A model generated the notes under the pieces. It did no database searches, was not told the DNA's origin, and worked only from the letters and a program-made list of their open reading frames with translations. A program made the translations under genes and the position numbers. Shown one piece after another: positions 54,987-63,538 of a stretch of 64,000 bases of DNA. This stretch comes from Bacillus sp. UNC41MFS5. GTDB taxonomy: Bacteria; Bacillota; Bacilli; Bacillales_B; DSM-18226. Location: positions 372,001 to 436,000 of the forward strand of contig NZ_KK366017.1 of the NCBI RefSeq assembly GCF_000686805.1, written 5' to 3'. Each line of letters begins with the position of its first letter. The stretch's first letter is position 1.

Positions 54987-55022
54987 ATCAGGATTTAATA
55001 ATTGATTGTTTCTGCGAATGGG

Positions 55023-55157
55023 CCTGTTGATTTCCGCTCCGGGCACTCGCTTTCCGCGGGGAGGTCCGGGAGCCTCCTCGGCGCTTTGGCGCCTGCGGGG
55101 TCTCCCGTGACCTCTCTATCCCGCAGGAGTCGAGTGCCCTCCGCTCCAATCAACAGG
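55023..55157 (-). repeat. GC-rich dispersed repeat, copy 1 (inverted)
   Basis: About 135 bases bounded by CCTGTTGAT and ATCAACAGG. Read on the minus strand it has the same blocks as copies 2 and 3: TTGATTGGAGCGGA, GACTCCTGCGGG, AGACCCCGCAGG, GAGGAGGCTC and GCGGAAAGCGA. It is much richer in GC than its surroundings. Confidence 0.88.
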
Positions 55158-55364
55158 GTGTCAAATCAACCCAAGTATTGCCACACACTTTTGCTCCTCT
55201 TTCTTTATTTGTTGCAATCTTTATTATATTTTTGCAGGCTACAATATGGAGAACCTATTCATTCATCGCTAAAAACATATTCCTATTCACTTTGGTTAGA
55301 TTCGTTTGGCTTAAACATTGAATTCTTAATATTTATTGAGTTGCAGACCTTTATTGATACACAT

Positions 55365-55494
55365 GTTGATTGGAGCGGAAGGTGCGAAGACTCCTGCGGG
55401 AGTACGGGGCAGGTGAGACCCCGCAGGAGCGCAGCGACGAGGAGGCTCGCCGTCACGCCCGCGGAAAGCGAAGCACCTGGAGCGCAAATCAACA
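55365..55494 (+). repeat. GC-rich dispersed repeat, copy 2
   Basis: About 130 bases from TGTTGATTGGAGCGG to AATCAACA. It lies 207 bases from copy 1 in opposite orientation, so the pair could form a large hairpin. The 55158-55364 spacer holds no gene and I see no function in it. Confidence 0.88.
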
Positions 55495-55595
55495 GACTTG
55501 TCGCAAAGCCCTAAAGAAAAAAGATAATACTGGAATAGGGCTTCTGTGAAAAATGGGGAATTTTGTCGCAAAATCGATATATTCCATGAGGAAAT

Positions 55596-55602
55596 TGTCG
55601 AA
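55596..55602 (+). promoter_or_regulatory. Possible Spo0A box upstream of the spo0E-like gene
   Basis: TGTCGAA within ATTGTCGAAAAA matches the Spo0A-box core. A one-mismatch copy (TTTTGTCGCAAAA) is at 55561. A heptamer is weak evidence alone. Confidence 0.35.
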
Positions 55603-55663
55603 AAACAAAAGAAATAGAATGTTTTGTCTACTTTTGCGAATGTGTTTACTTTTATCAAAATTC

Positions 55664-55692
55664 TTGTCATAATTCATCAAGTAGTCTAAATT
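55664..55692 (+). promoter_or_regulatory. Promoter of the spo0E-like gene
   Basis: TTGTCA and TAAATT with a 17-base spacer. Predicted start near 55699, 36 bases before the ATG. Confidence 0.6.
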
Positions 55693-55734
55693 TTAGTGGT
55701 TTACAGTAATTGGGTAATAGGTAGGGGGATACAC

Positions 55735-55977
55735 ATGTACGAGCATTGTAATAACCATAATGAAATGATTGAAAAGATAAAGGAAAAAAGACAACTAATG
55801 ATTAATAGTGCCAACTCACTTGGGTTTACGAGTGAAGTAACGATCAAATATAGTCAAGAGCTGGATGAATTAATAAACGAGTATCAAAAGGCCATGAAAG
55901 GATCCTCCAGGCCAAATGATGAAATCAAGTTTGCTTTTAAACAGATGATTATGATTTGGCCTAAAATATTGGTTTAA
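55735..55977 (+). CDS. Spo0E-like aspartyl-phosphate phosphatase
   Basis: An 80-residue two-helix protein. The core KYSQELDELINEYQ carries the SQELD motif of the Spo0E/YnzD/YisI family, which removes phosphate from Spo0A-P and delays sporulation. The start at 55735 follows GGGGG at 7 bases. An in-frame GTG at 55696 lacks any site. It stands alone next to a ZIP transporter gene that converges on it. Confidence 0.88.
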   Translation: MYEHCNNHNEMIEKIKEKRQLMINSANSLGFTSEVTIKYSQELDELINEYQKAMKGSSRPNDEIKFAFKQMIMIWPKILV

Positions 55978-56022
55978 TAACAATTCGAAAAAATCCATAT
56001 CGATTTGGCCCCGTTTAAAATC

Positions 56023-56757
56023 CTATGAAAAAATATCAATAATGTACACCATGACCAGCAGTCCCATGATAAATGCATAGGTGGACACCCGCTCATTTCC
56101 GTCTCCATGGCTTTCAGGTATTAATTCCTTATAAATGATAAAGAGCATAGCTCCGGCTGCAAAAGAAAGCCCATAGGGTACAAGACCCTGAACATAGGAT
56201 GTCAAAAAATATCCTAATAATGATGTAACGATTTCAATGGCTCCCGTTAAGGTCGCTATAATGAAGGCCTTCCACTTACTAATCCGCTGATTAATTAAAA
56301 ATAAGGCGACAAGAAGGCCTTCCGGTGCATTTTGAAATCCAATTGCCAGAGCGATAAGATTTCCAGTATCGCCCTGCTCCGATGCGTAGCTGACGCCAAC
56401 TGACAATCCTTCAGGAATATTATGCAGAGTAATCGCAGAAATAATTAAAAGAGCTTTCTCGTCAAATTGAATTCCAGTTTTGTTATGCTGTAAGTCTATA
56501 TGAGGAATATTTTTTTCTAATAGAGTCAGCGTCCATACTCCAAGACAGATTCCTACAAAAAGTGATGCAAATCCACCGTATTTCAATGCCTCAGGGATCA
56601 AACCTATCGTAGAAGCTGCCATCATAATACCAGCACTAAAGGCTAATAAAACATCCTTCCAACGATGTGTAATAGAATGTTGAATAAAAAGAATGATTAG
56701 TGCACCTGCCCCAGTAGATAGCGCCGAAAGTACACTGCCAATAATAACCTCATTCAT
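56023..56757 (-). CDS. ZIP-family divalent metal transporter
   Basis: A 244-residue protein with about eight membrane helices. The metal path is marked by LHNIPEGLSVGVSYAS (helix IV) and FQNAPEGLLVALFL (helix V). Probably imports zinc, iron or manganese. A His/Asp loop (KNIPHIDLQHNKTG) lies between helices III and IV. The start at 56757 (MNEVIIGSVL) follows AAGGAA. Extra upstream codons look non-coding. No Zur or Fur box was recognised. Confidence 0.85.
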   Translation of the reverse strand: MNEVIIGSVLSALSTGAGALIILFIQHSITHRWKDVLLAFSAGIMMAASTIGLIPEALKYGGFASLFVGICLGVWTLTLLEKNIPHIDLQHNKTGIQFDEKALLIISAITLHNIPEGLSVGVSYASEQGDTGNLIALAIGFQNAPEGLLVALFLINQRISKWKAFIIATLTGAIEIVTSLLGYFLTSYVQGLVPYGLSFAAGAMLFIIYKELIPESHGDGNERVSTYAFIMGLLVMVYIIDIFS

Positions 56758-57112
56758 CACATATTTCCTTCCTAATCCAATAATCCAAAACAAGACATCT
56801 ACAAAATTAGACATGAACTGTGATTTTTATCATTGTTTATATCTAAATATTTCATATAGTTATATTAGTACTATTTATCAAATATTTACATCACGATTAA
56901 CTACATATCTTACCACAACTTGTCATAACTTCAAATTGTTAATACTTTTAACACTACCTCTTAGATACAGCACAAAGATTTGTTTGGAATCTTTTAATCA
57001 TCACTAGTTTAAGTAAAATCCAGTAAGAAAATTAGAAATCTATCATTGTTTGGTACTATGCTTCTGTTGCGATACATATATCGTTAATAAAAGCATTTTT
57101 CAACCATAAGGG
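56758..57112. other. AT-rich intergenic region between the ZIP gene and fixA
   Basis: About 355 bases that hold no gene I can support. It should include the divergent promoters, but no convincing -35/-10 pair was found. A cre site follows at 57113. Confidence 0.5.
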
Positions 57113-57126
57113 AGCAAACGCTTTCA
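57113..57126. promoter_or_regulatory. Perfect cre (CcpA) site before fixABCX
   Basis: On the minus strand TGAAAGCGTTTGCT matches TGWAARCGYTWNCW at every position. It lies 39 bases before the fixA start, consistent with glucose repression of the operon. Confidence 0.75.
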
Positions 57127-57164
57127 CTAATTCTAGAGATCATATGGAGGAGGGAAATTCCTAC

Positions 57165-57989
57165 ATGCATATTGTCGTATGTGTCAAACAAGTACCCGAT
57201 ACAAAAATTATTAAAATCAACCCAAAAACGAACACACTCGACCGCCGCAGTGCACCTGCCATCTTGAACCCTTACGATGCCCATGCTGTTCAGGAAGCGG
57301 TAAAAATCAAGGAAAAAACTGGGGGGACCATTTCCGTTTTATCAATGGGTCCGCCGCAAGCGACTGATATCATTAAAAAAAGTGTAGAAATAGGTGCAGA
57401 TAAAGGATATCTCATTTCAGACCGTGCCTTTGCAGGCGCAGATACACTGGCAACTAGTTACGCTCTTTCAAAAGCATTAGAAAAAATCAATAAAGAACAC
57501 CCAGTAGATATGATTATTTGTGGAAAGCATGCAATCGATGGTGATACAGGACAAGTTGGGCCCGGAATCGCAAGAAGAATGGATATCCCGCCAATAACCA
57601 ATGTAATTGAAGTGTCTGAGGTCAATCAGAAAGAAAAGACAGTACTGATAAAACGAAAATTAACAAACGGCTATGAGTTAATTCAGTCAGAAATACCTTG
57701 CTTATTAACAGTTGAAAAAGAGATTAATGAGATTGAGTATTCACCAATGCCCAACATGATTAAAGCTGCAAGGTATGAACCTACTATATGGGCAGTAAGT
57801 GACTTTGAAAATGTTGAACGTTCGCAGCTCGGACTAAAAGGATCACCAACAATTGTAGGGAAAATGTTTACACCGCCTCGTCCAGAAGGTGGAAAGAGAC
57901 TAGAAGGTGCTGCCGATGAGCAGGTTAAGCAACTTATGGACCTTTTGATGGAGAAGAAGGACCTATTAACAATCCAGACAGCTAAATAA
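57165..57989 (+). CDS. fixA: Electron transfer flavoprotein beta subunit (FixA)
   Basis: A 274-residue ETF beta subunit (HIVVCVKQVPDTKIIKINP, CGKHAIDGDTGQVGP). With FixB it receives electrons from NADH. In FixABCX the pair is thought to split electrons between quinone and ferredoxin. The start is ATG 57165 with GGAGGAGGG upstream. The earlier ATG at 57144 overlaps that site. First gene of fixA-fixB-fixC-fixX. Confidence 0.93.
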   Translation: MHIVVCVKQVPDTKIIKINPKTNTLDRRSAPAILNPYDAHAVQEAVKIKEKTGGTISVLSMGPPQATDIIKKSVEIGADKGYLISDRAFAGADTLATSYALSKALEKINKEHPVDMIICGKHAIDGDTGQVGPGIARRMDIPPITNVIEVSEVNQKEKTVLIKRKLTNGYELIQSEIPCLLTVEKEINEIEYSPMPNMIKAARYEPTIWAVSDFENVERSQLGLKGSPTIVGKMFTPPRPEGGKRLEGAADEQVKQLMDLLMEKKDLLTIQTAK

Positions 57990-58024
57990 TAAGTTGCAAT
58001 TTTTTGTCAAGGGGGGAATTTAAC

Positions 58025-59056
58025 ATGAATCTAGACGATTATCGTGGAGTCTGGGTATTCATTGAACAAAATGATGGTAGGGTCGAAGGCGTTTCTCTAG
58101 AATTACTAGGTGCCGGAAGAAAGTTAGCGGATAAATTACAGGTCCCATTAGCTGGCTTTTTACTTGGTCATGAAATAAAACCATTGGAGAATAAAATCAT
58201 TTCCTATGGCGCAGATATTGTGTATATGGTTGATCATCCTGTTTTAAAGAATTATCGTACAGAATCATATATGAAGGGCGTAATGTTCCTCGCTGAAAAA
58301 TACAAACCAGAGATAATTCTTTACGGTGCAACCCCTAACGGGAAAGATTTAGCAAGTGCTGTAGCTACAGATTTAAATACAGGTTTAACGGCAGATACAA
58401 CCATGCTAGACGTGGATATTGATAATAGATTGCTAGAAGCAAGCAGACCTGCCTTTGGCGGTAATATTATGGCAACTATCCTTTGTAAAAAACATCGACC
58501 GCAAATGGCAACAGTGAGACCAAAAGTAATGAAGGCATTAGAACCAGAGTCAGGGAGAACAGGCAAAATCATTGAGGAAAAAATATCACTTCAAGAAGAA
58601 GATATGCGTACAAAGGTATTGCAAATTGTGAATGACGTAACAAATAAAGTCAATTTAGCCGATGCCCATGTCATCGTCTGTGGTGGAAAAGGATTGGGGG
58701 ATTTGCAAAACTTCCAGCTACTTTATGAATTTGCAGAGACAATTGGAGCAACCGTTGGTGGAACACGTGATGTTGTTGAAGCTGGCTGGCTCCCGCATCA
58801 CCTTCAAATTGGTCAAACAGGTGAAACAGTTACTCCAAAAATTTATTTTGCCGTTGCCTTATCTGGAGCCATTCAGCATGTTGTTGGTATGAAAAATTCT
58901 GATTTAATTATTGCGATTAACAAAGATCCCAATGCACCTATTTTTGATGTTGCGACATATGGAATCGTTGGAGATGCCCTGGAAATCATTCCAAAATTAA
59001 TCGAACAATTTAAGCAGCTAAGATCTGTAAAAGGCGGTGAAATGAGTTATGTCTGA
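58025..59056 (+). CDS. fixB: Electron transfer flavoprotein alpha subunit (FixB)
   Basis: A 343-residue ETF alpha subunit. The C-terminal FAD domain has AGWLPHHLQIGQTGETVTPKIYFAVALSGAIQHVVGM and INKDPNAPIFDVATYGIVGD. The start at 58025 (MNLDDYRGVWVF) has GGGGGG 7 bases upstream. It overlaps fixC by eight bases. Confidence 0.93.
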   Translation: MNLDDYRGVWVFIEQNDGRVEGVSLELLGAGRKLADKLQVPLAGFLLGHEIKPLENKIISYGADIVYMVDHPVLKNYRTESYMKGVMFLAEKYKPEIILYGATPNGKDLASAVATDLNTGLTADTTMLDVDIDNRLLEASRPAFGGNIMATILCKKHRPQMATVRPKVMKALEPESGRTGKIIEEKISLQEEDMRTKVLQIVNDVTNKVNLADAHVIVCGGKGLGDLQNFQLLYEFAETIGATVGGTRDVVEAGWLPHHLQIGQTGETVTPKIYFAVALSGAIQHVVGMKNSDLIIAINKDPNAPIFDVATYGIVGDALEIIPKLIEQFKQLRSVKGGEMSYV

Positions 59057-60344
59057 AAAATTTGATGTGATTGTCGTTGGTGCTGGACCAGCAGGTACTT
59101 CATGTGCGCTCACCTGTGCAAAAAGTGGACTAAGCGTTTTACTACTTGAAAGAGGGGAATACCCTGGGGCTAAAAACGTAATGGGCGGGGTTTTGTACCG
59201 TAAGCAAATGGAAGAATTAGTTCCTGAATTTTGGAAGGAAGCACCTCTGGAACGACCAGTTATTGAACAGCGTTTTTGGATGATGGATAAAGAATCTGTT
59301 GTTCAATTTGGTTACAAAGGTCTCGAATGGGGTAAAGAACCATATAATAATTTTACAGTCTTACGCGCACAGTTTGACCAATGGTTTGCCAAAAAGGCAG
59401 TAGATGCAGGTGCCCTCCTTATAAATGAAACGGTAGTAACTGAATGTATAGTTGAAAACGGCAAGGTCGTTGGAGTTCGTACTGACCGTCCAAATGGTGA
59501 GGTGTATGCGAATGTCGTTGTGCTTGCAGACGGGGTTAACTCGCTCCTTTCAAAACAGTTAGGCTTCCACAAAGAATTTCGACCAGATGAAGTTGCTTTA
59601 ACAGTAATGGAAGTGATTAATTTACCAAAAGAAAAAATAAATGATCGTTTTAATTTGGAAGATAATCAAGGGTGTACGATTGAAATCTTTGGTGATTCAA
59701 CAAAAGGAAACCTCGGAACAGCGTTTGTATACACCAATAAAGAAAGCTTAAATATTGGGGTAGGTACAACACTATCGAGTATGATCAAGGCGAAAATAAA
59801 GCCATATGAGCTCCTAGACTACTTAAAAACTCATCCCATGGTAAAACCAATGCTCGCTGGGGGAGAATCTGCTGAATATCTTGCCCATCTTATACCAGAA
59901 GGCGGCTACCGTTCCGTTCCTAAAGTGGCTGGAAATGGAGTTATTGTCGTTGGAGATGCAGCACAGCTGGTCAATGCGATTCATCGTGAAGGTTCGAACA
60001 TGGCGATGTCATCTGGAAAAATGGCAGCAGAAGCTGTAGTCCAGGCACATAGTCGTGGAGATTTCAGTGAATCAAGCTTAAATAGCTATCGTGAGGCACT
60101 GAATAGTAGTTTCATAATGAAAGATTTAGAGAAATATAAGGATGCTGCACATACCTTTGAGAAATATCCACAATATTTTAATGAATATGTTCCAATGATG
60201 AATAAAGCCATGAGCAAATTCTTTACCGTTGATGGAACACCAAAGCGGGAAAAACAAAAACAAATCATGAAGAGTGTGACATCCGAACGTGGAACTATAC
60301 GCGTGATACAAGATATTTATCGAGCTTGGAAGGCGGTGAAATAA
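59049..60344 (+). CDS. fixC: ETF:quinone oxidoreductase-like FAD protein FixC
   Basis: A 431-residue FAD-dependent dehydrogenase of the ETF-QO/FixC type. FDVIVVGAGPAGTSCALTCAKSG binds FAD, and VIVVGDAAQLVNAIHREGSNMAMSSGKMAAEA is the second FAD segment. It takes electrons from FixAB and passes them to the quinone pool. It overlaps both neighbours, so translation of fixBCX is coupled. Confidence 0.93.
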   Translation: MSEKFDVIVVGAGPAGTSCALTCAKSGLSVLLLERGEYPGAKNVMGGVLYRKQMEELVPEFWKEAPLERPVIEQRFWMMDKESVVQFGYKGLEWGKEPYNNFTVLRAQFDQWFAKKAVDAGALLINETVVTECIVENGKVVGVRTDRPNGEVYANVVVLADGVNSLLSKQLGFHKEFRPDEVALTVMEVINLPKEKINDRFNLEDNQGCTIEIFGDSTKGNLGTAFVYTNKESLNIGVGTTLSSMIKAKIKPYELLDYLKTHPMVKPMLAGGESAEYLAHLIPEGGYRSVPKVAGNGVIVVGDAAQLVNAIHREGSNMAMSSGKMAAEAVVQAHSRGDFSESSLNSYREALNSSFIMKDLEKYKDAAHTFEKYPQYFNEYVPMMNKAMSKFFTVDGTPKREKQKQIMKSVTSERGTIRVIQDIYRAWKAVK

Positions 60345-60628
60345 TGTCAACGAAAAATATCGAGGAAAAACAGTATCTCCTCCGTTTTAAATGTGATACA
60401 AAATCTCATTTGACCGTACTGGATCATGACGTCTGCATGACAAAATGTCCCGATAAACTTTGTACAGTATTTTGCCCTGCTGAGGTTTATAAGTGGGAAG
60501 GAACACGCATGCAGGTAGGCTATGAGGGCTGCCATGAATGCGGAAGCTGCCGGATTGGCTGCCCATATCAAAATATTAAATGGGAATACCCTAAAGGCGG
60601 ACATGGAATTGTATTTAGGTTAGCCTAA
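60344..60628 (+). CDS. fixX: Ferredoxin-like protein FixX
   Basis: A 94-residue ferredoxin-like protein with two cysteine groups (CMTKCPDKLCTVFC and CHECGSCRIGC) that should hold [4Fe-4S] clusters, and the IKWEYPKGGHGI end shared with ETF-QO. Completes FixABCX. ATG overlaps the fixC stop by one base (TAATG). A terminator follows. Confidence 0.92.
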   Translation: MSTKNIEEKQYLLRFKCDTKSHLTVLDHDVCMTKCPDKLCTVFCPAEVYKWEGTRMQVGYEGCHECGSCRIGCPYQNIKWEYPKGGHGIVFRLA

Positions 60629-60639
60629 GTTTCAAATGA

Positions 60640-60677
60640 AAAAGTGCTGTCTGCAACATGCAAACAGCACTTTTTTT
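60640..60677 (+). terminator. Terminator after fixX
   Basis: AAAGTGCTGT and ACAGCAC with T-run. Confidence 0.85.
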
Positions 60678-60763
60678 ATGTAGATTTTTCATTTTTACTA
60701 TATGTGGGTTATTTCACAAATGAGGGTAAAAAGAAGGTGAAGCAGATGGTAATTTGTTAGGGG

Positions 60764-61111
60764 TTAGCTTATTTTCTCTAAAAGCGTTGCTGAAGAAAGT
60801 CTATCGTTTTTGCCTGCTGTAACTAGAGATGATGCAAATGCGTTTGCATGATCAATTAACTCCATATTTGGAGAACAATAATATGGATTTTTCCAATTGA
60901 AGTCTCCTTCACAATCAGCAGGGTATATACTTACTTTCCAATGAAAAAATATTTTTGTCTGTGGGAGTTGAACCCCTTCTACGGCAATCAGCCAATGGGT
61001 TGAAGGTGAGTTCGCATAGTATGCACTGGATTCCTGTAAGGCAATTTGGTCATTTACACCAATGGGGATTAGTGCCTTTTGATAAAAGTCGTGATAATTT
61101 GGGGTTTTCAT
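60764..61111 (-). CDS. Uncharacterised 115-residue protein
   Basis: A 115-residue soluble protein that I do not recognise. It has alternating short strands with a KTKIFFHWKVSIYPADCEGDFNW middle and three Trp. No signal, membrane or metal motif. GGGAGGG precedes the ATG on the minus strand. It lies between fixX and the hemerythrin gene, transcribed away from the latter. Confidence 0.6.
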   Translation of the reverse strand: MKTPNYHDFYQKALIPIGVNDQIALQESSAYYANSPSTHWLIAVEGVQLPQTKIFFHWKVSIYPADCEGDFNWKNPYYCSPNMELIDHANAFASSLVTAGKNDRLSSATLLEKIS

Positions 61112-61259
61112 TTCTTTTCCCTCCCTAATATTTGTCTACCTCTATTATATGAAACATTTAATCTTTTTTTGTGTGATAAATGTTAAAATTATTAAAAAAA
61201 TTAGTGAGCTTTCATTAAACTGACAAAATTTCATTAATTGATTCACAATTTTGCAAAAA

Positions 61260-61302
61260 TGTGAGCAAAGTCACTACATTGACTACTGGTTGATTTTATA
61301 CT
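61260..61302 (+). promoter_or_regulatory. FNR-type operator and -10 element before the hemerythrin gene
   Basis: TGTGA-GCAAAG-TCACT (61260-61275) fits the FNR/CRP-family site TGTGA-N6-TCAC. A -10 element TATACT is at 61297-61302. The predicted start near 61309 is 41.5 bases from the centre of the site, the classic class II activator distance. Confidence 0.7.
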
Positions 61303-61334
61303 TGTACCAATAAAAGTGATTGAGGTGATTGTTG

Positions 61335-61856
61335 ATGAGTGGCTGTATGAGTGCGTTTGGAGGCATGCCCCAAGCTGAACTAAGTAAAGGACTTAAGCAA
61401 TTAAAAGGTGAACACCCTCCGTTATTAAAGCAATTAAATGATATGTACGAGTTAACACAAAAAATTGATCAAGAAATTGATATTGAGGCTAATTTTTCCG
61501 CATTAATTACCATCGTAAAGGAATTTAAGGCGGCATTAGACCCCCATTCAGAAAGAGAAGAAGGCGTTCTTTTTCCGATGATGGGTGTTTATATAGGAAC
61601 AACATCAGGACCTATTGCTGTAATGGAGTATGAGCATGACCAAGCGAAATCCAAAATTGGAGAATTTCTTACGAATGCAGGAAGTGAACCGGGGGCCATT
61701 GAAGAAAAGAAACAAGCAGCACAACTAGTTCAAAGTGCTTACTTTATCTTAACAGAGCATTTCTCCAAAGAGGAAAATGTTTTATTCCCAATGGCGGAAA
61801 GAATGCTTACCGACGAGGAAAAGGAAGAATTATTTCAAAAAATCCAGGAAATATAA
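61335..61856 (+). CDS. Hemerythrin-domain protein
   Basis: A 173-residue four-helix protein with a full hemerythrin HHE metal set: His27, His71, Glu75, His101, His142 and Glu146. Such proteins bind a di-iron centre and sense or repair damage from oxygen or NO (compare YtfE/ScdA), though ScdA's Cys-rich N-terminus is not present here beyond one Cys. Start is the ATG at 61335 behind GAGGTG. Two TTG codons just before it are too close. The FNR-like promoter suggests expression when oxygen is low. Confidence 0.87.
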   Translation: MSGCMSAFGGMPQAELSKGLKQLKGEHPPLLKQLNDMYELTQKIDQEIDIEANFSALITIVKEFKAALDPHSEREEGVLFPMMGVYIGTTSGPIAVMEYEHDQAKSKIGEFLTNAGSEPGAIEEKKQAAQLVQSAYFILTEHFSKEENVLFPMAERMLTDEEKEELFQKIQEI

Positions 61857-61884
61857 AAGGATGGGCTCCGTGCCCATCCTTTTA
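61856..61884. terminator. Bidirectional terminator between the hemerythrin and MFS genes
   Basis: AAAAGGATGGGC and GCCCATCCTTTT pair perfectly, with 5-base loop, between convergent genes. Confidence 0.9.
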
Positions 61885-63123
61885 TATTTCCTGCCTATTC
61901 CAATCCAAAATCTTTTTATCGGTCGGAAGAAGGAAAGCTATTATACCAAGTAATGGCAGCACTCCGAGCCATCGTATCATTGATTGCAGTCCAATCCAGT
62001 CTGCAATATAACCAAGGCCCACAGAACCAATTGCCCCCATTCCAAATGCAAGGCCAACTGTTAATCCTGACATCGTCCCAATTTTACCTGGGACTAATTC
62101 TTGAGCGTATACTACCGTAACTGAGAAACTAGTCATTAAGATAAATCCAGTCATAATCAGGAAAATAAACGCCAGAGTGGGCGGTGCATATGGAATTAAA
62201 ATAGAAAAGGGAACGGTCGCTAACATTGAGATAGAAATGATGGTTTTCTTTCCAAAACGATCTGAAAGTGGACCTCCGAAAAAAGTACCGACTGCGCCCG
62301 AAACTAAAAAAGCGAAGAGGAAGAGCTGAGACTGTTTAATCGTTAAGGAATATTCCTTAATTGCATAAAAAGTATAAAAATTTGTAATCCCAGAAGTATA
62401 CCAAGTTCTTGCAAAGATTAATAACAGAATAAAAACTAATGTAGTTTTTACTTCTTTCGTTAACCCTGTATTCGTTCCTGCACTAGATTTCTTTTTCTTT
62501 ACTACATTTGGAGAAACTAATAATCTCTGATTATACCAATTAGCGATATAGACCAATAAGATTACCGCAAGTGCAGCTACAACCGTAAACCAGGAAGCCC
62601 CAATTTGCCCCAGTGGAACTAATATTAACGCTGTAATTAAAGGGGCTAATGCCTGCCCTGTGTTACCGCCGACCTGATATATTGATTGAGCCAATCCACG
62701 GCGATTTCCCGCTGCCATATAGGCAACTCTAGAACCTTCTGGATGAAATACTGCTGACCCAAGACCGATGAAAAGAACTGATAGTACGATCAATCCAAAG
62801 CTTGAAGCAAATCCTAATCCAAGAATACCGACTAAAGTGAAAGTGAGCCCAACCGGCAGTGCATAGGGCAATGGTTTTTTGTCGGTAAAAAATCCAACAA
62901 TAGGTTGCATAACGGACGAAACCATATTTAAGGAAAAAGCAATTATCCCAAGTTGAGTGAAACTCAGTCCCATTGATTTTTCCAGAATAGGAAACATTGC
63001 AGGGACGACAGCCTGAATGGCGTCATTTAATAAATGGCATAATCCAATAATAAATAAAATTTTATACATGGTTGCTTCAGAAGTATTGGGTGTGCGTGAT
63101 GGTAAAACTGCTTGTTGACTCAT
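61882..63123 (-). CDS. MFS exporter, Fsr (fosmidomycin-resistance)-like
   Basis: A 413-residue transporter with 12 predicted helices. LFIIGLCHLLNDAIQAVVPAMFP and the later LGSAVFHPEGSRVAYMA segments are typical of fosmidomycin-resistance-like MFS proteins. Substrate not known. The start is ATG 63123 with GAAGGG upstream. The ATG at 63129 abuts the site. A palindrome 25 bases before the start and a MarR gene divergently upstream suggest MarR-type control. Confidence 0.85.
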   Translation of the reverse strand: MSQQAVLPSRTPNTSEATMYKILFIIGLCHLLNDAIQAVVPAMFPILEKSMGLSFTQLGIIAFSLNMVSSVMQPIVGFFTDKKPLPYALPVGLTFTLVGILGLGFASSFGLIVLSVLFIGLGSAVFHPEGSRVAYMAAGNRRGLAQSIYQVGGNTGQALAPLITALILVPLGQIGASWFTVVAALAVILLVYIANWYNQRLLVSPNVVKKKKSSAGTNTGLTKEVKTTLVFILLLIFARTWYTSGITNFYTFYAIKEYSLTIKQSQLFLFAFLVSGAVGTFFGGPLSDRFGKKTIISISMLATVPFSILIPYAPPTLAFIFLIMTGFILMTSFSVTVVYAQELVPGKIGTMSGLTVGLAFGMGAIGSVGLGYIADWIGLQSMIRWLGVLPLLGIIAFLLPTDKKILDWNRQEI

Positions 63124-63147
63124 AAACATCCCTTCTTTATTAAAGTA

Positions 63148-63167
63148 GTTAGTAAATATTTGCTAAC
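63148..63167. promoter_or_regulatory. MarR-type palindromic operator before the MFS gene
   Basis: GTTAGTAAATATTTGCTAAC is a 20-base palindrome with a single mismatch pair. It lies in the 5' leader of the MFS gene, near its likely promoter. Confidence 0.5.
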
Positions 63168-63250
63168 CTTATTTTACTATCGAATGAAGGAAATAAGAAA
63201 TATTAATTCTTTATTCAATAAAAATTCTTATCTCTTCTTTGTTGGGTAAA

Positions 63251-63279
63251 TTGACAACTCGTCAAAAATTTTTTATAAT
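63251..63279 (+). promoter_or_regulatory. Consensus sigma-A promoter upstream of marR
   Basis: TTGACA and TATAAT with exactly 17 bases between them. TTGAC-AACTC-GTCAA covers the -35 as an inverted repeat. Transcription from it would reach marR through a leader of about 250 bases that contains repeat copy 3. Confidence 0.75.
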
Positions 63280-63365
63280 AATCTTGAAATCAAGATATTT
63301 ATAAGATCCGGTCTCTTATATAGATAAAATTATTTTATAATATAGGCTGTGTTATTTTTGGCACT

Positions 63366-63498
63366 CTGTTGATTGGAGTGGAGGGCACGAAGACTCCTGC
63401 GGGAGTACGGGGCAGGGGAGACCCCGCAGGAGCAAAGCGACGAGGAGGCTCCCCGGCACGCCCGTGGAAAGCGAAGTGCCTGGAACGGAAGTCAACAG
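63366..63498 (+). repeat. GC-rich dispersed repeat, copy 3
   Basis: About 133 bases from CTGTTGATTGGAGTGG to AAGTCAACAG, sharing all blocks with copy 2 (ACGAAGACTCCTGCGGGAGT is identical apart from one base). It lies between a strong promoter and marR. Confidence 0.88.
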
Positions 63499-63538
63499 AC
63501 AAGTTTAACACAGACAATAATTAAAGGATGAGTTTTTT

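Noticed and set aside
55002..55514. Open frame of 170 codons on the plus strand
   Set aside because: It runs through the two GC-rich inverted repeats and has no RBS. Its translation is Ser/Arg/Pro-rich low-complexity, a side effect of GC-rich DNA lacking stops.
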